Shown here: in pieces, positions 33,175 to 41,181 of the stretch
Position numbering within the stretch: position 1 is the first letter of the stretch
Layout: every line of letters begins with the position of its first letter
Source of the DNA: Paenibacillus sinensis
Lineage (GTDB): Bacteria; Bacillota; Bacilli; Paenibacillales; Paenibacillaceae
Reading direction: 5' to 3'
Length of the DNA: 64,000 bases
Assembly (NCBI RefSeq): GCF_019904155.1
Contig: NZ_JAHCMB010000153.1
Span: forward strand, 15,355 to 79,354
The notes under the pieces: generated by a model
What the model was told of the DNA's origin: nothing
Seen by the model: the letters and a program-made list of their open reading frames with translations, nothing else
Databases searched by the model: none
Translations under genes and position numbers: made by a program

Positions 33175-34113
33175 TCAATTTCGTTTCAGAATTTCCATCA
33201 GGTCCAATTGCATCAATCGACTTTGCGCCGCGCTTATAGTAGACAACAAGGCTGCTTTCTCCGTGCTTCTCACATCGCTCACGGAGTGGACAAGGTCCTG
33301 AGACGTCAGTGTTGCAAGGTCTTTGCGGGAAGGCTGAGTCAGCCTCGAAACGCGAACAGATTGCTTACGAATGGACCTCTCAACATGGTTTCTAACAGTG
33401 CGAGCATTGCCGAAGTTTGGCCGGCCCTTCTCGATCCACATCACGCTGGCCAAAGCATCCAAGTAATCAGGTGCCGCAACATACTCCTGCTCTTGGAGCA
33501 TCTGCTGAGCGATCTGCACAAGCTCCTGCACGCTGTAGTCCGGAAAATGGATTGTCGTAGGAAACCGAGAAGCTAAGCCTGTATTGAAATTCAGAAACTT
33601 GACCATGTCCTTCGGATAACCTGCAGCGATCACCACAACCTCGTCGCGCATATCTTCCATGTACTGAACAATCGCCGCAATATTCTTCATGTCCGAGTTA
33701 TGAGCGGCATGACCGATCAATGAATAGGCCTCGTCGATGAACAGCACACCGCCTTTTGCCTGTTTGAACTTATCACCGATTATCTTCTCGGATTGTCCCA
33801 CATGCGGATGTGCGACGTTAGAATTGCTGATTTCAACGAAAGGAACTGTAGAGCCTGATCGTTTCAGCAGCCCAATCTCAGCGAAGGCCTCGCCGATCAG
33901 CCGCGCAGCCGTTGTCTTCCCCGTTCCTGGGTTTCCCGTGAATACCATATGATTCGACTGCGGTTGCGCCTTCAGTCGATTTTGCTTTCGGAGCGCTGCA
34001 ATTCGGCTATACTGCACCATCTGCTCCACTTGATCTTTAACAGCAGCCATTCCTGGCATCGCCGCTAAACGGTTCAGGGCTTCCTGAGCTTTTTGGTTTA
34101 TTGCAATATCCAT
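33175..34113 (-). CDS. SpoVK/CbbX-type AAA+ ATPase
   Basis: 312 residues from ATG at 34113. The AAA+ module has Walker A FTGNPGTGKTTAAR, the SNSNVAHPHVGQSE pore-loop region, Walker B GGVLFIDEAYSL, sensor 1 VVVIAAGYPKDM and the FNFNTGLASRFPTTI arginine finger segment, all typical of the CbbX/SpoVK clade. These act as remodelling ATPases on protein complexes. The family is unusual in a phage replication module. It follows the DNA polymerase by five bases, so a role in replisome or repressor remodelling is possible but inferred. Confidence 0.88.
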   Translation of the reverse strand: MDIAINQKAQEALNRLAAMPGMAAVKDQVEQMVQYSRIAALRKQNRLKAQPQSNHMVFTGNPGTGKTTAARLIGEAFAEIGLLKRSGSTVPFVEISNSNVAHPHVGQSEKIIGDKFKQAKGGVLFIDEAYSLIGHAAHNSDMKNIAAIVQYMEDMRDEVVVIAAGYPKDMVKFLNFNTGLASRFPTTIHFPDYSVQELVQIAQQMLQEQEYVAAPDYLDALASVMWIEKGRPNFGNARTVRNHVERSIRKQSVRVSRLTQPSRKDLATLTSQDLVHSVSDVRSTEKAALLSTISAAQSRLMQLDLMEILKRN

Positions 34114-34118
34114 TCGTA

Positions 34119-36089
34119 TCAATCCTTCATATAAAAGTCCGTTACAAAGCCTGCACCCTTGAGCGGTAGCCCCGGCGCCCATGAAATCGGATCGGCCATA
34201 AGCGCCAGCACCTTGTCCAGTTCCTCTGGCCGATCCGACTCAATCCCCAGTTCGTCGTGTACGTGCAGGACGGTGCCGTAACCGGCCTGCTCGGCCCGTA
34301 ACAGCGTTACGGCCAAGCAGTCCCGAGCGATTGCCTGCACCACGTTCTCGACAAGCTTTCCGCCATATGTGGATATCAGCGACCACTTGCCGGTCTTTTG
34401 GTCAGGACCCATGTAGTGCAGCGCCTGCTTGCCGAAGTCGTTCTGCGCCAGGCGCGGCTCTACATAATAGAGCTTCCGTCCCGAAGGGAGCTGAATGGTG
34501 AAGAAGTCCAGGCCATTGCCGTGGTGGCTTTCCCGGGCGAAGATGACGCCCCGGACACCAACCGGCATACCGGTCTCCATAACTTCAATCGCCGCCCGCT
34601 CGAAGGCAAACCACAGATCGCAGATTCGGCGATTCGCATTCCGCCACCGCAGCACGATTTCCGGAAGCTCCTCTTCCTGCAGTCCCATATCAAGAGCGCC
34701 CATAGCGATCAGCGCACCGGCTGCGCCCTGGTAGCCCAGCGCCAGCTCCGCGACCTTGCCCTTCTGCCGAAGGTCCTTGTCCACATCTTCGAGGGGCACG
34801 CCGAACATTGCAGATGCCGAGGCCTCGTAAATCTTGCCGTGTGTCGCAAACACATCCAGCCGCCACCGTTCATCCGCTAGCCAGGCGATAACCCGCGCCT
34901 CGATCGCCGAGAAGTCGGCGACAAGGAGCTTCTTGCCTGTCGGAGCTACAAATGCAGTCCGGATCAGCTGAGAGAGTGTATCGGGCACGTTCCCATAGAC
35001 AAACTTGAGCATGTCCACTCGCCGATCCCGGACGAGCTGCCGGGCATATTCGAGCGTCTCCATCTTGTTCTTAGGCAAGTTATGCACCTGTACCAACCGG
35101 CCCGCCCATCGCCCGGTACGGTTCGCGCCGTAGAACTGGAGCAGCCCTCGCACCCTACCGTCCTCACAGGCGACCGTCCGCATGGCCACATACTTCTTGG
35201 TGCTTGTCTTCGATAGCTCCCGGCGAATCTCCAGAACACGCTTGGCCTTGCCTGGCTCCACAGTCTCGATCAGTCCGGATACGGTGTCCTTTCGAAGGTC
35301 CTCAACCTCTTCGCCGATCTCCTCGGCCAGCCATTTCTTGAGCTGCTGAACCGACTTCGGGTTATCAAGGCCAGAGAGCTGCACCGCCTCGGCCGTCAGC
35401 TCTGCCGTGATCTGCTCGTCCACGGCCAGCGCGCCCTCGACAAGCTGAAGGTCACAGGCAATGCCCCTGGCATTGATCCGTTGGTCAAGCTGCCAGAGCT
35501 GCCATTCTAAATCTGGTACCGAAAAAGGTGATAGCCGGCGAAGGATCTCCATTTCGGCCACAACGTCGTTTATGCAGTACTGCTTAAATGTTTGCCACTT
35601 CTCGGGCTCGTGGTGCGGCAGCGTTCGAGTCCGATAGCCATTCGCCTTAGCCGGCTTCTTGATCGGTACACAGAATGTCCGAATCAGCGAGCCGCCTACA
35701 CCCATTTTCTTCTTGTCTTGCGGTAAGCCTAGCGCCTCACCCACCTTGCCGAGGCCTGAAGGGTATCCGCAGTAAAGACCATGAACCATCGTGCAGCGCC
35801 AATGCTCCAGCGGAGTGGGCCAGAACTTGCTAAGGGAGTACCATTCAAACGCCGCGTTATATGCGTGTTTGATGACGTTCGGATCGCTGAGCGCTTGGAT
35901 AACTTCGCTTGGTACCTGCTCACCTTGCACCAGATCGACGATCTGCACCGGGCCGCTGTCCCACGAATAGGCAAATAGTAGAATCTGAAAATCAGGGGAC
36001 TGCACATATCTGTACAGTCCCGCTTTCTTGATGTCGATGGAGCTGAATGTCTCGATGTCGATCGAGAGGTGCCAAGTCAGATCCCCCAT
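34119..36089 (-). CDS. Phage family A DNA polymerase with 3'-5' exonuclease
   Basis: 656 residues, like the SPO2-type phage polymerases. The exonuclease I motif is SIDIETFSS (D11, E13). Polymerase motif A is VADFSAIEARVIAWLA, motif B RQKGKVAELALGYQGA and motif C VHDELG. It copies the phage genome. It overlaps the upstream DUF2815 gene by 13 bases. No 5' nuclease domain is present, as usual for this group. Confidence 0.95.
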   Translation of the reverse strand: MGDLTWHLSIDIETFSSIDIKKAGLYRYVQSPDFQILLFAYSWDSGPVQIVDLVQGEQVPSEVIQALSDPNVIKHAYNAAFEWYSLSKFWPTPLEHWRCTMVHGLYCGYPSGLGKVGEALGLPQDKKKMGVGGSLIRTFCVPIKKPAKANGYRTRTLPHHEPEKWQTFKQYCINDVVAEMEILRRLSPFSVPDLEWQLWQLDQRINARGIACDLQLVEGALAVDEQITAELTAEAVQLSGLDNPKSVQQLKKWLAEEIGEEVEDLRKDTVSGLIETVEPGKAKRVLEIRRELSKTSTKKYVAMRTVACEDGRVRGLLQFYGANRTGRWAGRLVQVHNLPKNKMETLEYARQLVRDRRVDMLKFVYGNVPDTLSQLIRTAFVAPTGKKLLVADFSAIEARVIAWLADERWRLDVFATHGKIYEASASAMFGVPLEDVDKDLRQKGKVAELALGYQGAAGALIAMGALDMGLQEEELPEIVLRWRNANRRICDLWFAFERAAIEVMETGMPVGVRGVIFARESHHGNGLDFFTIQLPSGRKLYYVEPRLAQNDFGKQALHYMGPDQKTGKWSLISTYGGKLVENVVQAIARDCLAVTLLRAEQAGYGTVLHVHDELGIESDRPEELDKVLALMADPISWAPGLPLKGAGFVTDFYMKD

Positions 36090-36922
36090 ACGCCGCCACC
36101 CAGAGGTTTGCCGGTGATCGGGTCAATCTGCTGCTGCGGAGGCTGAGCAGGAGGTTGCTGGCCATATTGAGGCGCAGGAGCTTGGCCATACCCCGGCTGC
36201 TGACCGTACTGCTGCGGGGCTTGTCCATATTGCGGAGCCGGTGCTTGGCCATAGCCCTGCTGCGGATACGCTGGCGGCGCTGTTGGCTGCTGACCGTACT
36301 GGGGTTGCTGTGGAGCTTGACCATATTGCGAAGGAGCGGCCTGTTCCCAGCCCTGCGGAGCCGGTGCAGGAGCATAGCCCACGCCACCTCCATTCCCGCC
36401 AAATGCTTGCTCTGCCGTTACGCGGCCTCCAAGCGGCTCACCCTCGCGGAGGATCTGCACCGGTCCAAGGCCAGCGCCGATACCCTTCTTACCGCTGTTG
36501 AGATAAGGGAAGAAATTGATATTGACCCGGCCATATACGCCAGAATACACACGCGTCTGGTCGATGATTGGGCTCATGTCCTGCGCGACGACAGCCTGCT
36601 GCTGCTTGCTGCTGGCCGTCAGCACCCAATGACCTCTGCATTCAGGGCCGAAGGCTTCACCGTTCGGACGCAGTCCGTCACCATCATGAATCGGATTAGC
36701 CAATTGTGGAGGACGCGCCCCGTTCCAGATGCTCGTTGTTCCCTTCTGGGCTGCTGCTTCGATGGCCGCACTGATTCGCTGCATCGTTGCAGCGTCCGAT
36801 TTCGGGATCAGAATGGTTGTGCTATATTTCGGCTCCTGCCCGGGCTGATTGGCCCGCGGAGTAAACAGATTCACAAAGCTCAGTCTTACTTCCCCGGTGG
36901 TTACTGCTGTCTCAGTTGTCAT
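36077..36922 (-). CDS. DUF2815 protein (probable ssDNA-binding) with low-complexity tail
   Basis: 281 residues. Residues 1-170 are DUF2815 (RLSFVNLFTPRA, KYSTTILIPKSD, GVYGRVNINFFPY, GIGAGLGPVQIL), a family regarded as phage single-stranded DNA-binding proteins. Residues 183-266 are a low-complexity tail of about ten P/A/Q-rich units containing QYGQ or GYGQ. Typical DUF2815 proteins have a short acidic tail, so this tail is exceptionally long. It is followed by a conserved tip ending GGGVWGI. It lies between the DUF2800 and polymerase genes. Confidence 0.88.
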   Translation of the reverse strand: MTTETAVTTGEVRLSFVNLFTPRANQPGQEPKYSTTILIPKSDAATMQRISAAIEAAAQKGTTSIWNGARPPQLANPIHDGDGLRPNGEAFGPECRGHWVLTASSKQQQAVVAQDMSPIIDQTRVYSGVYGRVNINFFPYLNSGKKGIGAGLGPVQILREGEPLGGRVTAEQAFGGNGGGVGYAPAPAPQGWEQAAPSQYGQAPQQPQYGQQPTAPPAYPQQGYGQAPAPQYGQAPQQYGQQPGYGQAPAPQYGQQPPAQPPQQQIDPITGKPLGGGVWGI

Positions 36923-36950
36923 TTGTCAGTTCTCCTCTTCGCAATGTAAT

Positions 36951-38150
36951 TTATGATTGCTCCGGCGGCGTGCCGAACACGTCCTCCGGTTTAACCTGAT
37001 TGGTGATGGCCGGACGCTTGTCGCTGTCCGGCGCGAGTGTCGGCGCTCCTGTCCGCTTTTCCACATGGCCGGTGTCCTCCAGCAGTTCCTTATAGACCTT
37101 CCTGGTCAGCGCATCTTCGAGTTGTGGCGGAGTCAGAGGCTCTCTATTATAGAGCACCGATTCGTCAATGCCGTTAGCCTTCAAATGAGAGAAGGCCTTG
37201 TCCAGATCAACATAATCACGTTTGCCGCGGCCCTCGACAGCTTTCCAGCCAGGAACAGTCCCTCCGCGAAGAGCTTCGGCCAAAGCTAATTTCTTCGCTT
37301 TTTCAAGCCAGGTCGCAATAGGTCCGGCGGCCTTAATGGCTTCCCCGAAATCCTCCCAGCTTGATAGCGGCGGTGGTTGTGGAGGCGGCGTTTTCGCGTT
37401 TTCGAAAATTGACGCGATTTGAGCGGAACAGCGGCCATTCGCCCGGCAGAATTTACAATGGTCGCCCATCAGAAAATCGCCCTCGCCGTTATACGCTTGC
37501 TGCGCAATCGGCTTGATTGACTCACCCCAGGCCAGTAGATCCGCTACGGGCAGCGACCATTCGGACGGCGTATCCCAGACTTTCGGCTGCACAATCGCCA
37601 CATGAACCTCTGTGATAGGGAACCACATCGAAAATGCTTTGTAGGCGCCCAGCGCATATATCATCATCTGCGGGTTCTCCTCAGCAGGCACCGGCACGCC
37701 GGAACCATTCTTGTAGTCGATGATGTGCAGCCGACCAGCACCGATGATGATGCAGTCACTTGTGCCAAAGCCCTCCGGCACGTATTCGGTCAGGTCCAGC
37801 TTCCGTTCTACCGCGATATGCGGCGGGGTCGGGAAGGCATGAACGATGCTCTGAATGTAGTCCAGGTAAGCGTTCGTGTGCTCCTCGATGATCGGCTCGT
37901 ACAGATCATGCTTCTGTTTCTTCTTTAGCTCGGTATTATACTTCCTGGTCGCCAGCCCGAAGAAGGCTTTCTGCAGCTTCAGCTCCGCTATCTCATGGGC
38001 GAGTGTACCGCGCTTGGCGGCCTCGCTCTCCGTGTCCGGCAAAGTCGCCTCCAGCCGGGCGCTCGGCGGGCAGTGCAGCCAGCGGTGTGCCCCGCTGGCC
38101 GAGAGCAGGGCATGTGCCCGCTCTGCATGTGCAATCTCGCCCGCTGCCAT
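36951..38150 (-). CDS. DUF2800 protein (PD-(D/E)xK nuclease, Cas4/RecB-like)
   Basis: 399 residues. The N-terminal AHALLSASGAHRWLHCPPSARLE motif and the catalytic GFGTSDCIIIGAGRLHIIDYKNG (PD-D..D-x-K type) identify DUF2800. A later cysteine group, CKFCRANGRC, with the N-terminal cysteine could bind an iron-sulphur cluster as in Cas4/AddB. It probably processes DNA ends in phage recombination together with the DUF2815 protein. It overlaps the next gene by one base. Confidence 0.88.
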   Translation of the reverse strand: MAAGEIAHAERAHALLSASGAHRWLHCPPSARLEATLPDTESEAAKRGTLAHEIAELKLQKAFFGLATRKYNTELKKKQKHDLYEPIIEEHTNAYLDYIQSIVHAFPTPPHIAVERKLDLTEYVPEGFGTSDCIIIGAGRLHIIDYKNGSGVPVPAEENPQMMIYALGAYKAFSMWFPITEVHVAIVQPKVWDTPSEWSLPVADLLAWGESIKPIAQQAYNGEGDFLMGDHCKFCRANGRCSAQIASIFENAKTPPPQPPPLSSWEDFGEAIKAAGPIATWLEKAKKLALAEALRGGTVPGWKAVEGRGKRDYVDLDKAFSHLKANGIDESVLYNREPLTPPQLEDALTRKVYKELLEDTGHVEKRTGAPTLAPDSDKRPAITNQVKPEDVFGTPPEQS

Positions 38151-38617
38151 TAGATCCGCGCCCCCAGGGAACGAAGGAACGTCGCAAAGTCGCCGTAATA
38201 CTGCGGGTTAAGCTGCGTCAGCGCCTGTGCGCCGCGCTGGCCAATCCACCCAAGCAGAGCGGGTCCTTGTCCTGCATCGATAAGTGGCTGAGCAGCGACA
38301 CCGAGCTGATCCAGCGTATAAGCCGGAGCGGATGTCGGTACTGCACCGGTCGGCGGCTGCGGCGCCGGAGCTTGCGGCGGTTGATAGGTAGGTGCAGGAG
38401 CTTGCCCATAGGATGGAGCTGCAGGAGACTGTGGAGCAGGCTGCTGACCCGCGTAATGCGGAGTCTGTCCGATCTCAGGAGCAGGTGCTGCAGGAGTTAC
38501 AGGGGTAGCGGAAACGGGTGCTTTCTCGACTTTAGCAGACATGAACGACTGCAAGGTCGTGAGCTCTTTGACGGCTTCAGCGGCGTCGCCGCCGGTAATG
38601 TTAATTTGTACTGGCAT
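38150..38617 (-). CDS. Low-complexity protein upstream of DUF2800
   Basis: 155 residues from ATG at 38617 with GAGGAGG upstream. Residues 1-30 form a helix (DAAEAVKELTTLQSFMSAKV). Residues 32-98 are proline/alanine/glutamine-rich with the same SYGQAPAP-type units as the DUF2815 tail. Residues 99-155 are a helical domain with LLGWIGQRGAQALTQLNPQYYGDF. Shared linker composition with the neighbouring ssDNA-binding protein suggests the two evolved together. Function unknown. Confidence 0.75.
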   Translation of the reverse strand: MPVQINITGGDAAEAVKELTTLQSFMSAKVEKAPVSATPVTPAAPAPEIGQTPHYAGQQPAPQSPAAPSYGQAPAPTYQPPQAPAPQPPTGAVPTSAPAYTLDQLGVAAQPLIDAGQGPALLGWIGQRGAQALTQLNPQYYGDFATFLRSLGARI

Positions 38618-38765
38618 GATGGTCCTCCTCGGATAATATAGAATGAATGCATGAAACACAGACTTGATGATCGTTCCATTCTCTGATCAATCGGACGTTG
38701 ACCATATGGCCGCAGACGCCGCAACGAACACGTTCAGATAGTTTAACGATGGGCATTTTTGTCAT
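38601..38765 (-). CDS. Small double-CxxC protein
   Basis: 54 residues from ATG at 38765. It has CGVCGH and CVSCIH motifs separated by 18 or so residues, a zinc-finger pattern. It overlaps the AbrB-like gene by 23 bases and the next gene by 17. A clear ribosome binding site is missing, so translation may depend on the upstream gene. Confidence 0.6.
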   Translation of the reverse strand: MTKMPIVKLSERVRCGVCGHMVNVRLIREWNDHQVCVSCIHSILSEEDHHASTN

Positions 38766-39057
38766 AGAGCTGCTTGATCTTTGCGATGCATTCCGGGCAA
38801 ACCAGCTTCCCGAACAAATGCGCCATCCCCGGGCCCGTCTCCTCACAGAACATGCACCCCGGCGCGTATTTCTGGAGAATGATCCGCTGACCATCCACGA
38901 AGATTTCCAGCCCGTCCTTCTCCCCGATCCCAAGGGTACGGCGCAGCTCCATAGGAATGACTACCCGGCCGTTTGTGAGGCGCCACCGGAGCCGCCGGAG
39001 CTCAAGGCGCCGTGTTGTCACCTCAGCCGGCATCAGAATACTGGAACTGGCTTGCAT
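38743..39057 (-). CDS. AbrB-like regulator with a CxxC zinc-binding tail
   Basis: 104 residues from ATG at 39057 with AGGAGG nine bases upstream. NGRVVIPMELRRTLGIGEKD and GLEIFVDGQRIILQKY are the swapped-hairpin DNA-binding motif of AbrB/SpoVT. It is followed by CMFCEE and CPEC, a zinc-binding pair not found in host AbrB. It probably regulates phage or host transition-state genes. Confidence 0.82.
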   Translation of the reverse strand: MQASSSILMPAEVTTRRLELRRLRWRLTNGRVVIPMELRRTLGIGEKDGLEIFVDGQRIILQKYAPGCMFCEETGPGMAHLFGKLVCPECIAKIKQLYDKNAHR

Positions 39058-39223
39058 GGCCGGCATCCTCCTTTGATATAGCGGACAGCGTCTCGACGAT
39101 CTCGTACCGCGCGGCTCCGGGCTTGCCCAGGTGCTTGACCCGGTGTGCTGCCAGTTCGGCTTCGATCGCTTGGTCCAGATGCCATTTGGCGAGGGCCAGG
39201 TGGTCTTGCGTTGACAGTTCCAT
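39023..39223 (-). CDS. Small hypothetical protein upstream of the AbrB-like gene
   Basis: 66 residues, beginning MELSTQDHLALAKWHLDQAIEA. A helical N-terminal half is typical of small phage early proteins. GGGGG-rich sequence precedes the ATG. It overlaps the AbrB-like start by 35 bases. Function unknown. Confidence 0.65.
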   Translation of the reverse strand: MELSTQDHLALAKWHLDQAIEAELAAHRVKHLGKPGAARYEIVETLSAISKEDAGHASQFQYSDAG

Positions 39224-39225
39224 GG

Positions 39226-40026
39226 TTACGCCCCCTCTGCCATGCCCGGATCAATCCGGTTCTGAACGGCCATTTCTTTCACGATGGCGAAGTAGACTTC
39301 AGTCAGCCGAGCATCGTCGAAAATCACATCCAGCTTACTGATCTTGTCCACCTTCGACTTAGCCGTTCCCTCCAAGGAGAGGCGCTGCTTCTTATTCGTG
39401 ACCCGCTTCGACAAATCGCAGCGCGCCCGCTCTTCAAGATGCTTATAGCTGTCAGAACGAACATCCTGATACGAGCTGCCACCGCCGAGAGACTGAGCAA
39501 TCTTGTTCAGCAGCGCCGTGACCTTCTTCCGGCCGTCCAGTGGATTCAGGGCCAGAATCTCATTGGTCTGCTCTACTCGCTGTTCCACGGCGTCCAGGCG
39601 CTTCGCCTGTTCTGCAGTAGCCAGTTCCATTTGAGCGACAGAGTTAAATATCTGACTGAACATTTGAAGCTCCGGGGACAGCGCGGCGGTGTTGAGCTTG
39701 ACGCTGTAATAATCGTCTACGAGCATTTCGTAAGCTTCCCAAGCCTTGTCCGTGTTCAATGATTTGGCGTGCATCCACGCGCCTTTTTCGGTCCAGAGGT
39801 AGAGAATAGAAGCAAATTTTAGGGTGGCATCAATTTGATGTGCGGTTTTGAAGTCCTCTAAATCCAGTCCGCGAAGCTCAAAATAGTGCTTACCTTCGGT
39901 ATACCGTTCTTTGTTTCGTGAAAAGTTGTTCGTGATGATTTTTGATTCTGCGCCAAAAGACTCGGCCAGATGAGCGGTCAACAGCACACGATGACCAGCA
40001 TGGTTGATGATCTGTAATTGGGTCAT
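39226..40026 (-). CDS. ORF6N/ORF6C-type phage antirepressor
   Basis: 266 residues. The N-terminal ORF6N DNA-binding domain covers about residues 10-95 (HRVLLTAHLAESFGAESKII, then RYTEGKHYFELRG). The ORF6C domain is C-terminal (about 150-255; EILALNPLDGRKKVTALLNKIAQSLGG). Such proteins counteract the lysogenic repressor when the prophage is induced. It is the third convincing gene after cro, as expected for an early regulator. Confidence 0.88.
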   Translation of the reverse strand: MTQLQIINHAGHRVLLTAHLAESFGAESKIITNNFSRNKERYTEGKHYFELRGLDLEDFKTAHQIDATLKFASILYLWTEKGAWMHAKSLNTDKAWEAYEMLVDDYYSVKLNTAALSPELQMFSQIFNSVAQMELATAEQAKRLDAVEQRVEQTNEILALNPLDGRKKVTALLNKIAQSLGGGSSYQDVRSDSYKHLEERARCDLSKRVTNKKQRLSLEGTAKSKVDKISKLDVIFDDARLTEVYFAIVKEMAVQNRIDPGMAEGA

Positions 40027-40040
40027 TCTGCATCTCCTTT

Positions 40041-40385
40041 CTAATGATTGGCATTAATCCAGATGGCGTAAGACGACGAGCCGTCGTCGGTTTCTGGTCG
40101 GATACCAGCGCAGAGAATGGTCTGAGCATCCGATTGGTGGAAGCAGTACATGTACGCCTCGTCCAATTCAAGACTCACTGTCCCGATCTCGAACGCGATG
40201 CAGAGGCTGCCGTCCGGAAACTTCGCCAAGTCCGGATTGCTGGCTTTCCCGCTCCAATAGGTGAATGGATCGGAACCGCGAGTGATTTCAATGGAGCATT
40301 CAGCATTAAGCTGGTGCAGTTCCCGAAGCAAATCTCGAAAGCGTTCAGGTTCACATTCGTCGAGGATTATGGAAGAATTGTTCAT
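40041..40385 (-). CDS. Hypothetical early protein
   Basis: 114 residues from ATG at 40385 with AAAGGAG upstream. It is an acidic alpha/beta protein (LDECEPERFRDLLRELHQLN, later SLELDEAYMYCFHQ). No family is recognised. It lies between the antirepressor and the excisionase-like gene. Confidence 0.65.
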   Translation of the reverse strand: MNNSSIILDECEPERFRDLLRELHQLNAECSIEITRGSDPFTYWSGKASNPDLAKFPDGSLCIAFEIGTVSLELDEAYMYCFHQSDAQTILCAGIRPETDDGSSSYAIWINANH

Positions 40386-40472
40386 TTGGTCGCTCCTTTC
40401 TGTTTCGAGATAAGCATATCCGCGATTCATTACGCCTGCGCTACGGATTTACTGCGGATTTTGACGTTTCTG

Positions 40473-40772
40473 TCATTGGCCAGATGAGCGGTAATTCCGT
40501 GCTTCCTCTTCCCGCTTCCAGCGGTCAAGGCTCACGGTGCTGAAGAGATAACGCGGATTCTTACTGCCATCCGCACCTACTGTCCGATGCGGAATGCGTT
40601 TGGCCTTGCAAAGTTGCCGGAGAGTATAGTCGCTCATGGAGAGGTACTCACACGCTTCAGGGACCGTCAACGTCCGGTCTGATGCCACAGCCATCCGCTC
40701 CATGATCCGATTCTCCGCTTCTGCGACGTGCACGGCCACAATGTCGGCGATGGCTTTCTCAAGAGCCGTCAT
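40473..40772 (-). CDS. Excisionase-like helix-turn-helix protein
   Basis: 99 residues from ATG at 40772. A winged/MerR-type HTH (LTVPEACEYLSMSDYTLRQLCKAKRIP, then YLFSTVSLDRW) matches the excisionase/HTH_17 group. An N-terminal helix of about 35 residues precedes it. Directly after cro, it may be the excisionase partner of the integrase or an early regulator. Its start overlaps the cro-like stop. Confidence 0.8.
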   Translation of the reverse strand: MTALEKAIADIVAVHVAEAENRIMERMAVASDRTLTVPEACEYLSMSDYTLRQLCKAKRIPHRTVGADGSKNPRYLFSTVSLDRWKREEEARNYRSSGQ

Positions 40773-40993
40773 TTGCACACCTCGCTTTCTTCCACAGGCC
40801 TTACCAACTCATCAACGGTACAGCCCAATGCATTAGCGATTTTCAACAGCTTGTCAGCGGTAGGTCCGGACTCTTTCTCGCCTAATTGGTAAATCACCGA
40901 CATCGTAACGCCACTCTCTTTGCTCAAGCGGTAACGGGTCCATCCCTTTTCTTTGAGAAGCCGGTCAACATTATTTTTTACTGCCAATCCCAT
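40769..40993 (-). CDS. Cro-like XRE family regulator
   Basis: 74 residues from ATG at 40993 with AGGAGG eight bases upstream. A single XRE helix-turn-helix domain (RLLKEKGWTRYRLSKESGVT then SVIYQLGEKESGPTADKLLK) fills nearly the whole protein. Divergent from the CI-like gene and flanked by shared palindromes, it is the lytic-side regulator of the switch. Confidence 0.9.
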   Translation of the reverse strand: MGLAVKNNVDRLLKEKGWTRYRLSKESGVTMSVIYQLGEKESGPTADKLLKIANALGCTVDELVRPVEESEVCK

Positions 40994-41018
40994 GTTGCTC
41001 ACCTCCTGAAAACAATAC

Positions 41019-41032
41019 TACCGTATACGGTA
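41019..41032. promoter_or_regulatory. Repressor operator O1
   Basis: Perfect 14-bp palindrome TACCGTATACGGTA, just upstream of the cro-like gene. Confidence 0.85.
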
Positions 41033-41054
41033 AGTTTTAGCCACCCTTGTAATT

Positions 41055-41068
41055 TACCGTATACGGTA
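41055..41068. promoter_or_regulatory. Repressor operator O2
   Basis: Second exact copy of TACCGTATACGGTA. The centre-to-centre distance from O1 is 36 bases, which suits cooperative binding on about the same DNA face. Confidence 0.85.
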
Positions 41069-41105
41069 TTAAATCGGTTATTATCTCATTTATTCTCGCC
41101 TATGC

Positions 41106-41133
41106 TTGACTTATCACCGAATACCGTTATATT
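41106..41133 (+). promoter_or_regulatory. Promoter of the CI-like repressor gene
   Basis: TTGACT (41106-41111), a 16-base spacer and TATATT (41128-41133). A TACCG half-site lies inside the spacer and O3 begins three bases downstream, so bound repressor should shut off its own gene. Confidence 0.65.
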
Positions 41134-41135
41134 AT

Positions 41136-41149
41136 TACCTCATAAGGTA
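41136..41149. promoter_or_regulatory. Degenerate repressor operator O3
   Basis: TACCTCATAAGGTA keeps the TACC/GGTA arms of O1 and O2 but has a different centre. A weaker site at the repressor promoter is the classic arrangement for negative autoregulation. Confidence 0.6.
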
Positions 41150-41181
41150 GTACTTTAAAAAGTAATAGGAGGTTTACTCAA

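Noticed and set aside
39033..39254. 73-codon frame overlapping the small gene before the AbrB-like gene
   Set aside because: Arginine/proline/glycine-rich shadow of the 66-codon gene, which has better composition and start.
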